10,119 nucleotides of DNA from an uncultured Burkholderiales bacterium (GCA_903926695.1 CAIYKK010000088.1:1-10119), one strand, 5' to 3'; positions 1 to 6,807 are shown, counted from the stretch's first letter. Notes: generated by a model not told the origin, from the sequence alone. A program made the numbers and translations.

Positions 1-689
1 AGTTCTGGGATGGCCGCGCCAAAGACTTGAAGGCGCAAGCCGGTGGCCCAATTGCCAATCCGGGCGAAATGGCCCTGACGCACGAGCTGGCCGTGGACAT
101 GCTGCGCTCCATTCCCCAATATGTGAGGGAGTTCAAGACCGTTTTCGGCAGCGACAAGCTCACGATTGATGAAGTGACGACCGCCATCGCTGCCTTTGAA
201 GACACGCTGGTCACGCCCAATTCGCGCTTTGACCAGTGGCTCAAGGGCAACAAAAAAGCCCTCAAACCCGACGAACTGGCGGGCTACAAGCTGTTCAAGG
301 ACAGCGGCTGCGTCGCCTGCCACAACGGCCCGAACGTGGGCGGCACCTCGTTCCAGAAAATGGGCGTTGTTGAGCCGTTCAAGACCACCAGCACCGCCGA
401 AGGCCGCTCAGCCGTCACAGGCAAGGACGCTGACCGCCTGAACTTCAAGGTGCCGACGCTGCGCAATGTGGAGCTGACCTATCCGTACTTCCACGACGGC
501 TCGGCTGACACGCTGGCCCAGGCCGTCACGACGATGGGCCGCCTGCAACTGGGCCGCACTTTTACTGACACGGAAACCACCCAGATCGTGGCCTTCCTCA
601 AAACTCTGACGGGCGATCAGCCAAAAATGACGCTGCCCGTGTTGCCACCTTCGAGCGACGCCACCAAACGCCCTCAGCCGTTTGAATAA
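1..689 (+). CDS. Di-haem cytochrome c peroxidase, C-terminal part (5' end outside window)
   Basis: Periplasmic enzyme of the bacterial di-haem peroxidase family, which reduces H2O2 to water with electrons from small c-type cytochromes or cupredoxins. The reading frame is open from base 3 (first residues FWDGRA, a typical internal motif), so a start at the TTG at 27 would be artificial; the first haem site and signal peptide lie upstream of the window. One haem motif, CVACH, is visible at 309-323 and should be the C-terminal, high-potential haem. The FHDGSA motif follows at about 489-506. The methionine at 534-536 (in TTMGRLQLG) matches the position of the axial Met ligand of that haem in the family. 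The frame closes with TAA at 687, directly before a terminator. It could also be a MauG-like relative, but the retained Met ligand favours a true peroxidase. The family is certain; the physiological electron donor is unknown. Confidence 0.93.
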   Translation, partial: FWDGRAKDLKAQAGGPIANPGEMALTHELAVDMLRSIPQYVREFKTVFGSDKLTIDEVTTAIAAFEDTLVTPNSRFDQWLKGNKKALKPDELAGYKLFKDSGCVACHNGPNVGGTSFQKMGVVEPFKTTSTAEGRSAVTGKDADRLNFKVPTLRNVELTYPYFHDGSADTLAQAVTTMGRLQLGRTFTDTETTQIVAFLKTLTGDQPKMTLPVLPPSSDATKRPQPFE

Positions 690-718
690 ACGGCGCGGTT
701 TGTTGTCAGCCTGACTTG

Positions 719-744
719 ACCGGCCTTGTGGGGCCGGTTTTTTT
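719..744 (+). terminator. Rho-independent terminator after the cytochrome c peroxidase gene
   Basis: A 7-bp perfect stem (ACCGGCC at 719-725 with GGCCGGT at 732-738) encloses a 6-base loop, and a run of seven T covers 738-744. It lies 30 bases after the peroxidase stop codon and about 20 bases before the regulator promoter, so it separates the two transcription units. Confidence 0.87.
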
Positions 745-753
745 GCGTCGTCA

Positions 754-773
754 ATTTCTCTCTTGACAGAAAT
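754..773 (+). promoter_or_regulatory. Candidate operator 1 (imperfect palindrome over the regulator promoter)
   Basis: ATTTCT and AGAAAT form perfect 6-bp inverted arms separated by 8 bases. The TTGACA -35 box of the regulator gene lies across the centre and right arm. A near copy, identical at 17 of 20 positions, occurs at 1399-1418 before the next transcription unit. Palindromes of this size overlapping a promoter are usual for dimeric MarR/GbsR repressors. Binding by the adjacent regulator is inferred, not shown. Confidence 0.6.
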
Positions 774-790
774 CAAAGAAGGCATATAGT
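763..790 (+). promoter_or_regulatory. Sigma70-type promoter of the GbsR/MarR regulator
   Basis: A perfect -35 box TTGACA (763-768) is followed after 16 bases by a good -10 box TATAGT (785-790). Transcription would be expected to start about 7 bases further on, at about 797-798, which is the first base of the regulator start codon. The -35 box lies inside the palindrome at 754-773, so a protein bound there would block RNA polymerase. Confidence 0.78.
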
Positions 791-797
791 TCGGCTC

Positions 798-1340
798 ATG
801 GAACTGACTGATATTTCTCGCCGCTTCGTGGTTCACTGGGGTGAAATGGGCACCGCCTGGGGCGTGAACCGCACCGTCGCGCAAATTCACGCGCTGCTGT
901 TTTTTCACGGCAAGCCGCTGCACGCCGAGGAAATCTCGGACACGCTGGGCGTGGCGCGCTCCAACGTCAGCAACAGCCTCAAGGAGTTGCTGAACTGGCA
1001 GCTGATTCGTGCCACCCATGTGCTGGGTGACCGGCGCGATTATTTCACCACCTCCGCCGACGTGTGGGAGCTGTTTCGCACCATCGTGCGCGAGCGCAAG
1101 GAGCGCGAATACGACCCCACCGTTCGCATGCTGCGCGAGCTGGTCACGCAGCCGGGCTTCAGCGCCGAAGCGCCGGACGCGCAAGACCGCGTGCGCGAGA
1201 CGCTGGCGCTGATGCAGTCGCTGGGCATCTGGGCCGACGAGATGATGCGCCTGTCGCCCTCGACGCTGGACAAGGTGCTGCGGCTCGGTGCGACGATTCA
1301 AAAATTTGTGCGCAGCGACGTTCCGCCCTCCGGCTCCTGA
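798..1340 (+). CDS. GbsR/MarR-family transcriptional regulator
   Basis: A 180-residue cytoplasmic DNA-binding protein of the GbsR branch of the MarR superfamily (COG1510 type). Residues about 27-84 form the winged helix: a helix-turn-helix around EEISDTLGVARSNVSNSL (44-61), with the basic turn GDRRDYF (77-83) as the wing. The N-terminal FVVHWGEMGTAWG and the helical C-terminus, probably for dimerisation, are typical of the branch. The frame stays open upstream to 726, but that would begin inside the terminator; the ATG at 798 matches the usual family start. No Shine-Dalgarno sequence stands at the normal distance, and the promoter predicts an mRNA starting at or next to the ATG. The gene has its own promoter and terminator and is probably autoregulated through the palindrome at 754-773. 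Known relatives control osmoprotectant or membrane-associated genes; the inducer here cannot be read from the sequence. Confidence 0.9.
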   Translation: MELTDISRRFVVHWGEMGTAWGVNRTVAQIHALLFFHGKPLHAEEISDTLGVARSNVSNSLKELLNWQLIRATHVLGDRRDYFTTSADVWELFRTIVRERKEREYDPTVRMLRELVTQPGFSAEAPDAQDRVRETLALMQSLGIWADEMMRLSPSTLDKVLRLGATIQKFVRSDVPPSGS

Positions 1341-1365
1341 AGCCTTTTCGTCCCATCAACCCCGT

Positions 1366-1389
1366 CCGCCTGACTAAGGCGGTTTTTTT
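1366..1389 (+). terminator. Rho-independent terminator after the regulator gene
   Basis: CCGCC (1366-1370) pairs with GGCGG (1378-1382) around a 7-base loop and is followed by seven T (1383-1389). It lies 25 bases after the regulator stop and just before the second palindrome, so the following genes probably need their own promoter. Confidence 0.85.
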
Positions 1390-1398
1390 GAACAGCTA

Positions 1399-1418
1399 AT
1401 TTCTGTTTTGACTGAAAT
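1399..1418 (+). promoter_or_regulatory. Candidate operator 2 (near copy of operator 1)
   Basis: ATTTC (1399-1403) and GAAAT (1414-1418) are inverted arms around 10 bases that include TTGAC. The site matches 754-773 at 17 of 20 positions, differing only at internal positions 7, 9 and 15. TTGACT (1408-1413) could serve as a -35 box, but I find no convincing -10 box 16-18 bases downstream. It lies 17 bases before the GTG start of the DCC-family gene, so a bound protein would sit over the promoter/leader region of the four-gene unit. Confidence 0.58.
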
Positions 1419-1423
1419 ATCGA

Positions 1424-1428
1424 AAGGA
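1424..1428 (+). promoter_or_regulatory. Ribosome binding site supporting a GTG start
   Basis: AAGGA lies 7 bases before the GTG at 1436. An in-frame TGA at 1409-1411 and the absence of any in-frame ATG between the two make GTG the only reasonable start for the following gene. Confidence 0.7.
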
Positions 1429-1435
1429 AAGAGAA

Positions 1436-1900
1436 GTGACCGCTACAACCAATCCTACCATCTATCCACTGACGCTGTATTACGACGGTGCCTGCCCGAT
1501 GTGCCGCGCCGAAATGCACAACCTGATGCTGCGCAACTCGCGCAACTTGCTGGCTTTTGTCGATATTTCCGTGCCGGGTTTCGACGCCCAGCCGCCGGGC
1601 GCGACGCAGCAGGACTTGATGACGCTGATTCACGCCCGCCAGGCCGATGGCACGCTGGTCAAAAGCGTCGATGTGTTCCGGCTGGCCTACAGCGCCGCCG
1701 GTCTGCCTTGGGTGTCTGCGCTGGTGCGCCTGCCGGTGATTGGCCCGCTGGCGGATCGCCTTTATCCGTGGGTTGCTCGCTTTCGCAACCACATTCCCCG
1801 GCGGCTGGTGGTGCTGCTGTTTGAAAACGCCGCCCGTCGCGCCGCCGCCCAGGCCGCCGCACGCGGCCAGTGCCAGCCCGGCGATGCCTGCCGCTTCTGA
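1436..1900 (+). CDS. DCC-family (DUF393) thiol-disulfide oxidoreductase-like protein
   Basis: A 154-residue protein of the DUF393/DCC family (YuxK-like), whose members carry a thioredoxin-like CxxC. The hallmark is LYYDGACPMCRAEM, with the DGxCxxC cysteines at residues 20 and 23. A central stretch, SVDVFRLAYSAAGLPWV followed by LPVIGPLADRLYPWVARFR, matches the rest of the family. There is no signal peptide, so it is probably cytoplasmic or peripheral at the membrane. The alanine/arginine-rich C-terminal tail carries two further cysteines (146 and 152), which I do not recall as general family features. It starts with GTG behind a good AAGGA site. It is the first gene of a four-gene run, with a 21-base gap to the next, and follows the candidate operator at 1399-1418. 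Its redox role is inferred from the motif; the substrate is unknown. Confidence 0.88.
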   Translation: MTATTNPTIYPLTLYYDGACPMCRAEMHNLMLRNSRNLLAFVDISVPGFDAQPPGATQQDLMTLIHARQADGTLVKSVDVFRLAYSAAGLPWVSALVRLPVIGPLADRLYPWVARFRNHIPRRLVVLLFENAARRAAAQAAARGQCQPGDACRF

Positions 1901-1921
1901 GCCAGCCAGGAGTTTTCGAGC

Positions 1922-2869
1922 ATGAACATCCTGATTTGCGGTGCCAGCGGTTTTATGGGTCGCGCCATTGCGGCGGCGCTGGAAGCGCGCGGCCACCGCG
2001 TGCTGCGCGGCGTGCGCAGTGCCAACGCCAACGCCAATCCAGATTTCAGCGCCAGCTCCGGCTTCAGCGCACACGCCAATTCCAGCCCCCGCCCCGGCGA
2101 AGTACCGATGGACTTCACCCGCGATACGGCTGAAGCGATTTGGTTGCCTAGGCTAACGGGCGTTGACGCGGTCATCAACGCCGTCGGCGTGCTGCGCGAC
2201 GGGCCGCACACGCCCATGCAGGCGATTCACAGCGCGGTGCCGCAGGCGCTGTTCAACGCCTGCGCCCGGCAAGGTGTGCGGCGGGTGATTCACCTGTCGG
2301 CGCTGGGCATTGCCAGCGGCGACAACCCTTACGCCCGCACCAAACGCGAGGCCGAAGCGCATCTGCACGCCTTGAGCGCCCAAGGCGCGCTGCAAGGCGT
2401 GGCGCTACAGCCCAGCATCGTGTTCGGCGCGGGCGGGGCGGGCAGTGCGCTGTTTACCGCGTTGGCGCGCTGGCCGGTGCTGGCGCTGCCGCCTGAAGCC
2501 TTCAGCACCCGCGTGCAGCCGGTGCAGCTTGACGAGCTGGCCCAAGTCGTCGCGGCGCTGGTCGAACCGGCTGGCGCGCTGTGCGGCTCACTGGCCTGCG
2601 TCGGCCCGCTGGGCGTGCCGCTGGCCGATTTCATCGCCAGCCTGCGCCAGCAACGGGGCCAGACACCCGCCCGCGTCATGCGCCTGCCCGGCGCACTGAC
2701 CCGCGCCAGCGCCCGGCTGGGGGATGCTTTTCCGTGTACGCCGTGGGGGACGCAGGCGCTGGCACTGCTGGCGCAGGACAACACCGCCGATCCCCTCCCT
2801 TTCGCCCGCCTGCTCGGGCGGCCCGCCACCGCTTACAGCCAGTTGCTGACCCGCCCGACAACGCCCTGA
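1922..2869 (+). CDS. SDR-family NAD(P)-binding oxidoreductase (atypical, epimerase/NDUFA9-like)
   Basis: A 315-residue Rossmann-fold protein. The nucleotide-binding loop GASGFMG (residues 7-13, GxxGxxG) opens the protein. VDAVINAVGVLRDG lies at the fourth strand, and a YxxxK pair is retained at Tyr137/Lys141 in NPYARTKREAEAHL. This pattern fits atypical short-chain dehydrogenases related to the NDUFA9 subunit of complex I and YbjT-like proteins, some of which bind a nucleotide without a proven reaction. The start is clear: AGGAG at 1908-1912, 9 bases before ATG. A low-complexity Ala/Asn/Ser segment at about residues 34-60 interrupts the usual short loop before MDFTRDT. In relatives I recall, the same domain is fused to a DoxX-like membrane domain; here that domain is a separate gene just downstream, so the protein probably works at the membrane with it. 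The substrate is unknown. Confidence 0.87.
   Translation: MNILICGASGFMGRAIAAALEARGHRVLRGVRSANANANPDFSASSGFSAHANSSPRPGEVPMDFTRDTAEAIWLPRLTGVDAVINAVGVLRDGPHTPMQAIHSAVPQALFNACARQGVRRVIHLSALGIASGDNPYARTKREAEAHLHALSAQGALQGVALQPSIVFGAGGAGSALFTALARWPVLALPPEAFSTRVQPVQLDELAQVVAALVEPAGALCGSLACVGPLGVPLADFIASLRQQRGQTPARVMRLPGALTRASARLGDAFPCTPWGTQALALLAQDNTADPLPFARLLGRPATAYSQLLTRPTTP
2021..2085 (+). repeat. Degenerate short repeats inside the SDR gene
   Basis: Three tandem hexamers (GCCAAC, GCCAAC, GCCAAT at 2021-2038) are followed by two copies of TTCAGCGC (2045-2052 and 2063-2070) and two ACGCCAAT-type units (from 2031 and 2073). The stretch codes for an Asn/Ala/Ser-rich insert. It looks like in-frame expansion by slippage in a surface loop. 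Confidence 0.5.
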
Positions 2870-2898
2870 CCCGCCTCAATTCAATCGCCAAACTCACC

Positions 2899-3330
2899 AT
2901 GAAAACACCCAAGTCTTCAGCCCCAGAACCCGGCACGATGGCCCCAACTAGAGAAGCCATGAACGCCGCCACCCTGCTACGCGCCAGCCTGATCGCCGTC
3001 TGGCTGGGAACGGCGGCGGTCAGCCTGCTCGAACTCAACGGGCAAAGCGCCCAATTGCTGCAGGCGGCGGGCCTGTCCGAGCCACGGCTGCTACGGGCGC
3101 TGATTGTGGGCGGCGCGCTGGCTGATCTGGCGCTCGGTCTGGCGCTGTGGCTGCGCCCTGGACGCGCCACTTATCTGGCCGCGCTCGCCTTGATGCTGCT
3201 GATGACGCTGGCGGCCACCGCGCTGCTGCCCACGTTGTGGCTGCACCCGCTCGGACCGCTGCTGAAAAACCTGCCGATTGCCGCGCTGCTGTGGGTGCTG
3301 GCGCAGGACGCCACCACAACCCAAACCTGA
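2899..3330 (+). CDS. DoxX-like integral membrane protein
   Basis: A 143-residue protein with four likely membrane helices at about residues 26-45, 66-86, 92-114 and 121-137. LLRASLIAVWLGTAAVSL near the start and HPLGPLLKNLPIAALL at the end are characteristic of the DoxX-like family. That family is named after a subunit of an archaeal thiosulfate:quinone oxidoreductase, but its bacterial members mostly have no assigned function. The start is uncertain: ATG at 2899 is the first after the SDR stop, ATG 2938 is possible, and ATG 2959 has a GAGAAG only 2 bases upstream and begins just before the conserved part. No start has a good ribosome binding site, so translation may be coupled to the SDR gene 29 bases upstream. 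The frame is open far upstream into the SDR gene (to 2581), but that part codes for no recognisable protein. It probably partners the SDR protein at the inner membrane. Confidence 0.8.
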   Translation: MKTPKSSAPEPGTMAPTREAMNAATLLRASLIAVWLGTAAVSLLELNGQSAQLLQAAGLSEPRLLRALIVGGALADLALGLALWLRPGRATYLAALALMLLMTLAATALLPTLWLHPLGPLLKNLPIAALLWVLAQDATTTQT

Positions 3331-3346
3331 ACCCGGATAAATCACC

Positions 3347-3823
3347 ATGAACACCTATCTCGTCGTGAAATGGCTACACATTGTTTCCAGCGTGCTGATG
3401 GTCGGCACCGGGCTTGGCTCGGCGTTTTACCTGTTTTTTGTCAACCGCAGCGGCAACCTGCACGCGCAGGCCGTGGTCAGTCGCTTGGTGGTGCGGGCCG
3501 ACTGGTGGTTCACCACGCCCACGGTATTGATTCAGCCCGCCTCCGGCCTGCTGCTGGCGCACCTCGCGGGCTGGCCACTGACAACGCCCTGGCTGGCGCT
3601 GTCGCTGGGATTGTTTTTTCTGGCGGGCGCTTGCTGGCTGCCGGTGGTCTGGCTGCAAATCCGCATGGCGGCGATGGCGCAGCAGGCGCTGGCCGATCAA
3701 GCTGCCCTGCCGCCGCTGTACTGGCGCTACGCCCGCTACTGGGAACTGCTGGGCTACCCGGCCTTCGCAGCGATGGCACTGGTGTTTTTTCTAATGGTGA
3801 ACAAGCCGGTCCTGTGGCAATAA
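3347..3823 (+). CDS. DUF2269-family integral membrane protein
   Basis: A 158-residue protein with four predicted membrane helices (about 5-30, 54-72, 82-104 and 133-152). The N-terminal VKWLHIVSSVLMVGTGLGSAF, with His11 in the first helix, the RADWWFTTPTVLIQPASGLLL segment and the WLPVVWLQIRM helix are characteristic of DUF2269. The family has no proven function; a helix-borne His and its general shape resemble small membrane proteins that bind haem or copper, but that is only a resemblance. The ATG at 3347 lies 16 bases after the DoxX-like stop, with a weak purine stretch (GGATAA) before it. It is the last gene of the likely four-gene operon. No terminator with a T-run follows before the convergent polA end. 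Confidence 0.85.
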   Translation: MNTYLVVKWLHIVSSVLMVGTGLGSAFYLFFVNRSGNLHAQAVVSRLVVRADWWFTTPTVLIQPASGLLLAHLAGWPLTTPWLALSLGLFFLAGACWLPVVWLQIRMAAMAQQALADQAALPPLYWRYARYWELLGYPAFAAMALVFFLMVNKPVLWQ

Positions 3824-3906
3824 GATGACCAACCCCGCAGGCAACCCACAGCCAGCCGACACCGCCCGCCGCTAGGCTGGGAAGCGCGCACCCTACAAAA
3901 ATTCGC

Positions 3907-6750
3907 TCAGTGCGCCTTTTCCCAGTTCGGCCCGAAGCCGATTTCGGCCAGCAGCGGCACTTTCAAATCGGCCACCTCGGCCATCAGGCGCGGCACTTCG
4001 GTTCTGACCCATTCGACTTCGGCCTCGGGCACCTCGAACACCAGTTCGTCATGCACCTGCATGATCATTTTTGTGCCGCGTTTTTCCGCGTCGAGCGCAT
4101 CCTGCACCTTGACCATGCTCAGTTTGATCAAATCCGCCGCCGTCCCCTGCATGGGCGCGTTGATGGCGGCGCGCTCGGCGCCAGCGCGGCGCGGGCCGTT
4201 CGGCGAGTTGATTTCCGGCAGGTACAGGCGGCGCCCGAAGACGGTTTCGATATAGCCCTGGCTTTTGGCCAGCATGCGGGTTTCGTCCATGTAATTTTTC
4301 ACGCCGGGGTAGCGCTGGAAATACTTGTCGATGTAGGCGGCGGCGGCCTTGGTTTCAATGCCCAGATTCTTCGCCAGGCCAAAGCTGCTCATGCCGTAAA
4401 TCAGGCCGAAGTTAATCACCTTGGCGTAGCGCCGCTGCTCGCTGCTGACTTCTTCCAGCCCCACGCCAAACACTTCGGCGGCGGTGGCGCGATGCACGTC
4501 CAGCCCGGCGGTGAAAGCGTGCAGCAAAGCCGCGTCGTCGCTCAGGTGCGCCATGATGCGCAGCTCGATTTGCGAATAGTCGGCGCTGGCAATCACGCTG
4601 CCCGCAGGCGGAACGAAAGCCTCGCGCACGCGCCGCCCTTCAGCCGTTCGCACGGGGATGTTCTGCAAATTCGGCTCGTTGCTGGACAGCCGCCCGGTCA
4701 CAGCCACGGCCTGCGCGTAGTGGGTATGGACCCTGCCGGTGCGCGCATTCGCCAGTTGCGCCAGCTTGTCGGTGTACGTGCCCTTGAGCTTGGACAGGCT
4801 GCGGTGCTCCAGCAGCTTGGCGGGCAGCGGGTAGTCTTCGGCGAGCTTTTCCAGCACTTCCTCGTCGGTGCTGCGGGCGCCGGTGGCGGTTTTTTTCACC
4901 ACTTTCATGCCCAGCTTGTCGAAAAAAATCTCGGCCAATTGCTTCGGGCTGGCTAGATTGAACGGCTGACCGGCCATTTCATAAGCCTCGGTCTCTAACT
5001 GCAGCAGACGCTGGCCCAGCTCGTGGCTTTGCGCGGCCAGCATGGGCGCGTCGATCAGCACGCCGTTGCGCTCGATGCGGTACAGCGCTTCGCTGCTTTT
5101 GATTTCCAGCTGGTAAATGAAGCCCAGCTTGTCATTGGCCTGGATCTGCGGCCAGAGCACGCGGTGTACGTCCAGCGTCTGGTCCGAGTCTTCGCAGGAG
5201 TATTCCGACGCTTTGGCAATCTCCACCTGGTTGAACTTGAGCTGATGCACGCCCTTGCCGCACAGGTCTTCGTAGCTGATGCCACTGCGCCCCAGATGCC
5301 GGTCGGCCAAGCTGGCCAGCCCGTGCGGGCGATGCGCTTCGAGTACATAGCTTTGCAGCATCGTGTCGTGGGTGTAGCCCTGCACTTCGATACCGTGGTT
5401 GGCCAGCACATGGCGGTCGTATTTGATGTTTTGGCCGAGCTTGGCTCTGGCCGGGTTTTCCAGCCAGGGTTTCAGGCGCGCCAGCACCTCGTCCAGCGGC
5501 AACTGCTCGGGCGCGCCGGGGTAATCGTGCGTGAGCGGAATATAGGCCGCCTCGCCGGGCGTGACGCTAAAACTCAGGCCAACAATGCGCGCCAGCATTT
5601 CATCGAGCGAAGTGGTTTCGGTGTCCAGCGCGACCAGATCGGCGGCTTCGATTTTGGCCAGCCAGCGCCCGAAAGTCTCCCAGTCCAAAATGGTTTCGTA
5701 GTGCAGGTTGCTGGCCGGATCGGCGGCGTCACCGGTCAACGGCTGGGGCGACGCGGGCTCGTCATTGAACAGATCATCAAACAGCCCCGGCTCGTTGAGC
5801 GAGGCGACAACGGGGCGCAGCTGGCGGCGCTTGGGGCCACCGACCAGTTCGGGCGGGGTGTTTTCTTCGTCAATCTGGCTGACCAGGCCTTTAAAACCGT
5901 ATTTCAGATAAAACGTGCGCAGCGCGCTGGTGTGCGGCGCGCCTGTAGTAATCGCGTTCAGCGCGGGCAGACCGTCGATATAGCTGTTTAATTCGCAATC
6001 GGTTTTGATCGTCAGCAGCTCGCGGCCTTTGGGCAGCCAGTCCAGCGCGTTGCGCAGGTTCTCGCCGACGGCGCCCTTGATGTCGTTCGCCTTGGCCACG
6101 AGCGCATCAAGCGAGCCGTGTTCGAGCAGCAGCTTGACGGCGGTCTTGGGGCCGACTTTTGGCACGCCGGGCACGTTATCGACCGCGTCGCCGACCAGCG
6201 TCTGGTAATCGACCATCAGGCGCGGCGGCACGCCGAATTCGGCTTCCACGCCCGCCAGATCGCGGCGCTTGCCGTTCATCGTGTCGATGACGGTAATGTG
6301 CTCATCGACGAGCTGGCTTAAATCCTTGTCACCGCTGGAAATAATCACCTCGATTTGCTGGCGCGAGGCCATCACCGCCAGCGTGCCAATCACGTCGTCG
6401 GCCTCCACGCCGGGAACGCACAGCACTTTCCAGCCCAGCAGTTGAACCACTTCGTGAATCGGCTCGACCTGTTTGACCAGATCGTCGGGCATGGCCGAGC
6501 GCTGGGCTTTGTAAGCCGGGTAAAGTTCGTCGCGAAACGTCGGGCCTTTGGCGTCGAAGACGCAGACGGCGTAATCGGCGCGCACGTCTTTGCGCAGCTT
6601 CTGGATCATGTTGACCATGCCGCGAATCGCGCCGGTGGCCGGGCTGTGCGGATCGGCGGGGTTGACGCGCAGGTCGGGCATGGCGTGAAAAGCGCGGTAC
6701 AGGTAGCTGGAGCCATCGACCAGCAGCAAGGTTTTTTTATCAAGACTCAT
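3907..6750 (-). CDS. polA: DNA polymerase I
   Basis: A 947-residue cytoplasmic enzyme for gap filling, RNA primer removal and repair synthesis; it is complete and of normal family length. Residues 1 to about 300 are the 5' nuclease, with acidic residues D12, D66, E116/D118/D119, D141/D143 and D188/D191, and a helix-hairpin-helix around VPGVPKVGPKTA. Residues about 345-540 are the 3'-5' proofreading domain with an intact site: D376 and E378 (LDTET), D445 (NIKYD), Y517 and D521 (YSCED). Residues about 550-947 are the polymerase: motif A ADYSQIELR (D724), motif B with R773, K777, F781 and Y785, and motif C QVHDE (H900, D901, E902). The Phe at 781 matches F762 of the E. coli enzyme. A linker rich in Pro, Asp and Ala (about 300-345) separates nuclease and proofreading domains. 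The start ATG has no Shine-Dalgarno sequence. The gene is divergent from the DUF2782 gene and convergent with the DUF2269 gene. Confidence 0.98.
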   Translation of the reverse strand: MSLDKKTLLLVDGSSYLYRAFHAMPDLRVNPADPHSPATGAIRGMVNMIQKLRKDVRADYAVCVFDAKGPTFRDELYPAYKAQRSAMPDDLVKQVEPIHEVVQLLGWKVLCVPGVEADDVIGTLAVMASRQQIEVIISSGDKDLSQLVDEHITVIDTMNGKRRDLAGVEAEFGVPPRLMVDYQTLVGDAVDNVPGVPKVGPKTAVKLLLEHGSLDALVAKANDIKGAVGENLRNALDWLPKGRELLTIKTDCELNSYIDGLPALNAITTGAPHTSALRTFYLKYGFKGLVSQIDEENTPPELVGGPKRRQLRPVVASLNEPGLFDDLFNDEPASPQPLTGDAADPASNLHYETILDWETFGRWLAKIEAADLVALDTETTSLDEMLARIVGLSFSVTPGEAAYIPLTHDYPGAPEQLPLDEVLARLKPWLENPARAKLGQNIKYDRHVLANHGIEVQGYTHDTMLQSYVLEAHRPHGLASLADRHLGRSGISYEDLCGKGVHQLKFNQVEIAKASEYSCEDSDQTLDVHRVLWPQIQANDKLGFIYQLEIKSSEALYRIERNGVLIDAPMLAAQSHELGQRLLQLETEAYEMAGQPFNLASPKQLAEIFFDKLGMKVVKKTATGARSTDEEVLEKLAEDYPLPAKLLEHRSLSKLKGTYTDKLAQLANARTGRVHTHYAQAVAVTGRLSSNEPNLQNIPVRTAEGRRVREAFVPPAGSVIASADYSQIELRIMAHLSDDAALLHAFTAGLDVHRATAAEVFGVGLEEVSSEQRRYAKVINFGLIYGMSSFGLAKNLGIETKAAAAYIDKYFQRYPGVKNYMDETRMLAKSQGYIETVFGRRLYLPEINSPNGPRRAGAERAAINAPMQGTAADLIKLSMVKVQDALDAEKRGTKMIMQVHDELVFEVPEAEVEWVRTEVPRLMAEVADLKVPLLAEIGFGPNWEKAH

Positions 6751-6758
6751 AGCGGCCG

Positions 6759-6764
6759 ATTGTC
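6759..6764 (-). promoter_or_regulatory. Possible -10 box of polA
   Basis: On the minus strand GACAAT stands 8 bases before the polA ATG. It differs at one position from the TACAAT facing the other way in the same 69-base gap. No good -35 box is seen at the right distance, so this is a weak call. Confidence 0.35.
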
Positions 6765-6807
6765 GGGGATAGCGGCCCGCCAGCGCCGTTGCAGGGCCAG
6801 CCCCGCC

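Noticed and set aside
705..715. GTCAG-C-CTGAC palindrome after the peroxidase stop
   Set aside because: Short, single copy and without a T-run of its own; it lies just before the real terminator and no function can be supported.
726..797. 24-codon N-terminal extension of the regulator
   Set aside because: It would begin inside the terminator hairpin and upstream of the strong promoter, and it adds residues not typical of the family.
408..1301. 297-codon minus-strand frame opposite the peroxidase and regulator genes
   Set aside because: It crosses two genes, two promoter/terminator regions and has a His/Arg/Gln-rich composition without any domain.
3852..3880. CCAGCC / GGCTGG inverted repeat between the DUF2269 gene and polA
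   Set aside because: The loop is 17 bases and no T-run follows on either strand, so it is not a convincing terminator. The rest of the 83-base gap shows nothing clear.
3910..5991. Long open frames on the plus strand (348 and 322 codons) opposite polA
   Set aside because: They are antisense to an intact polA with all motifs, have compositions biased to His, Gln and Arg, and show no recognisable domain. They are by-products of GC-rich codon use.
6751..6777. Direct repeat AGCGGCC at 6751 and 6771 (20-bp spacing) in the polA/DUF2782 gap
   Set aside because: Seven GC-rich bases repeated once in GC-rich DNA is easily chance; not enough to call an operator.
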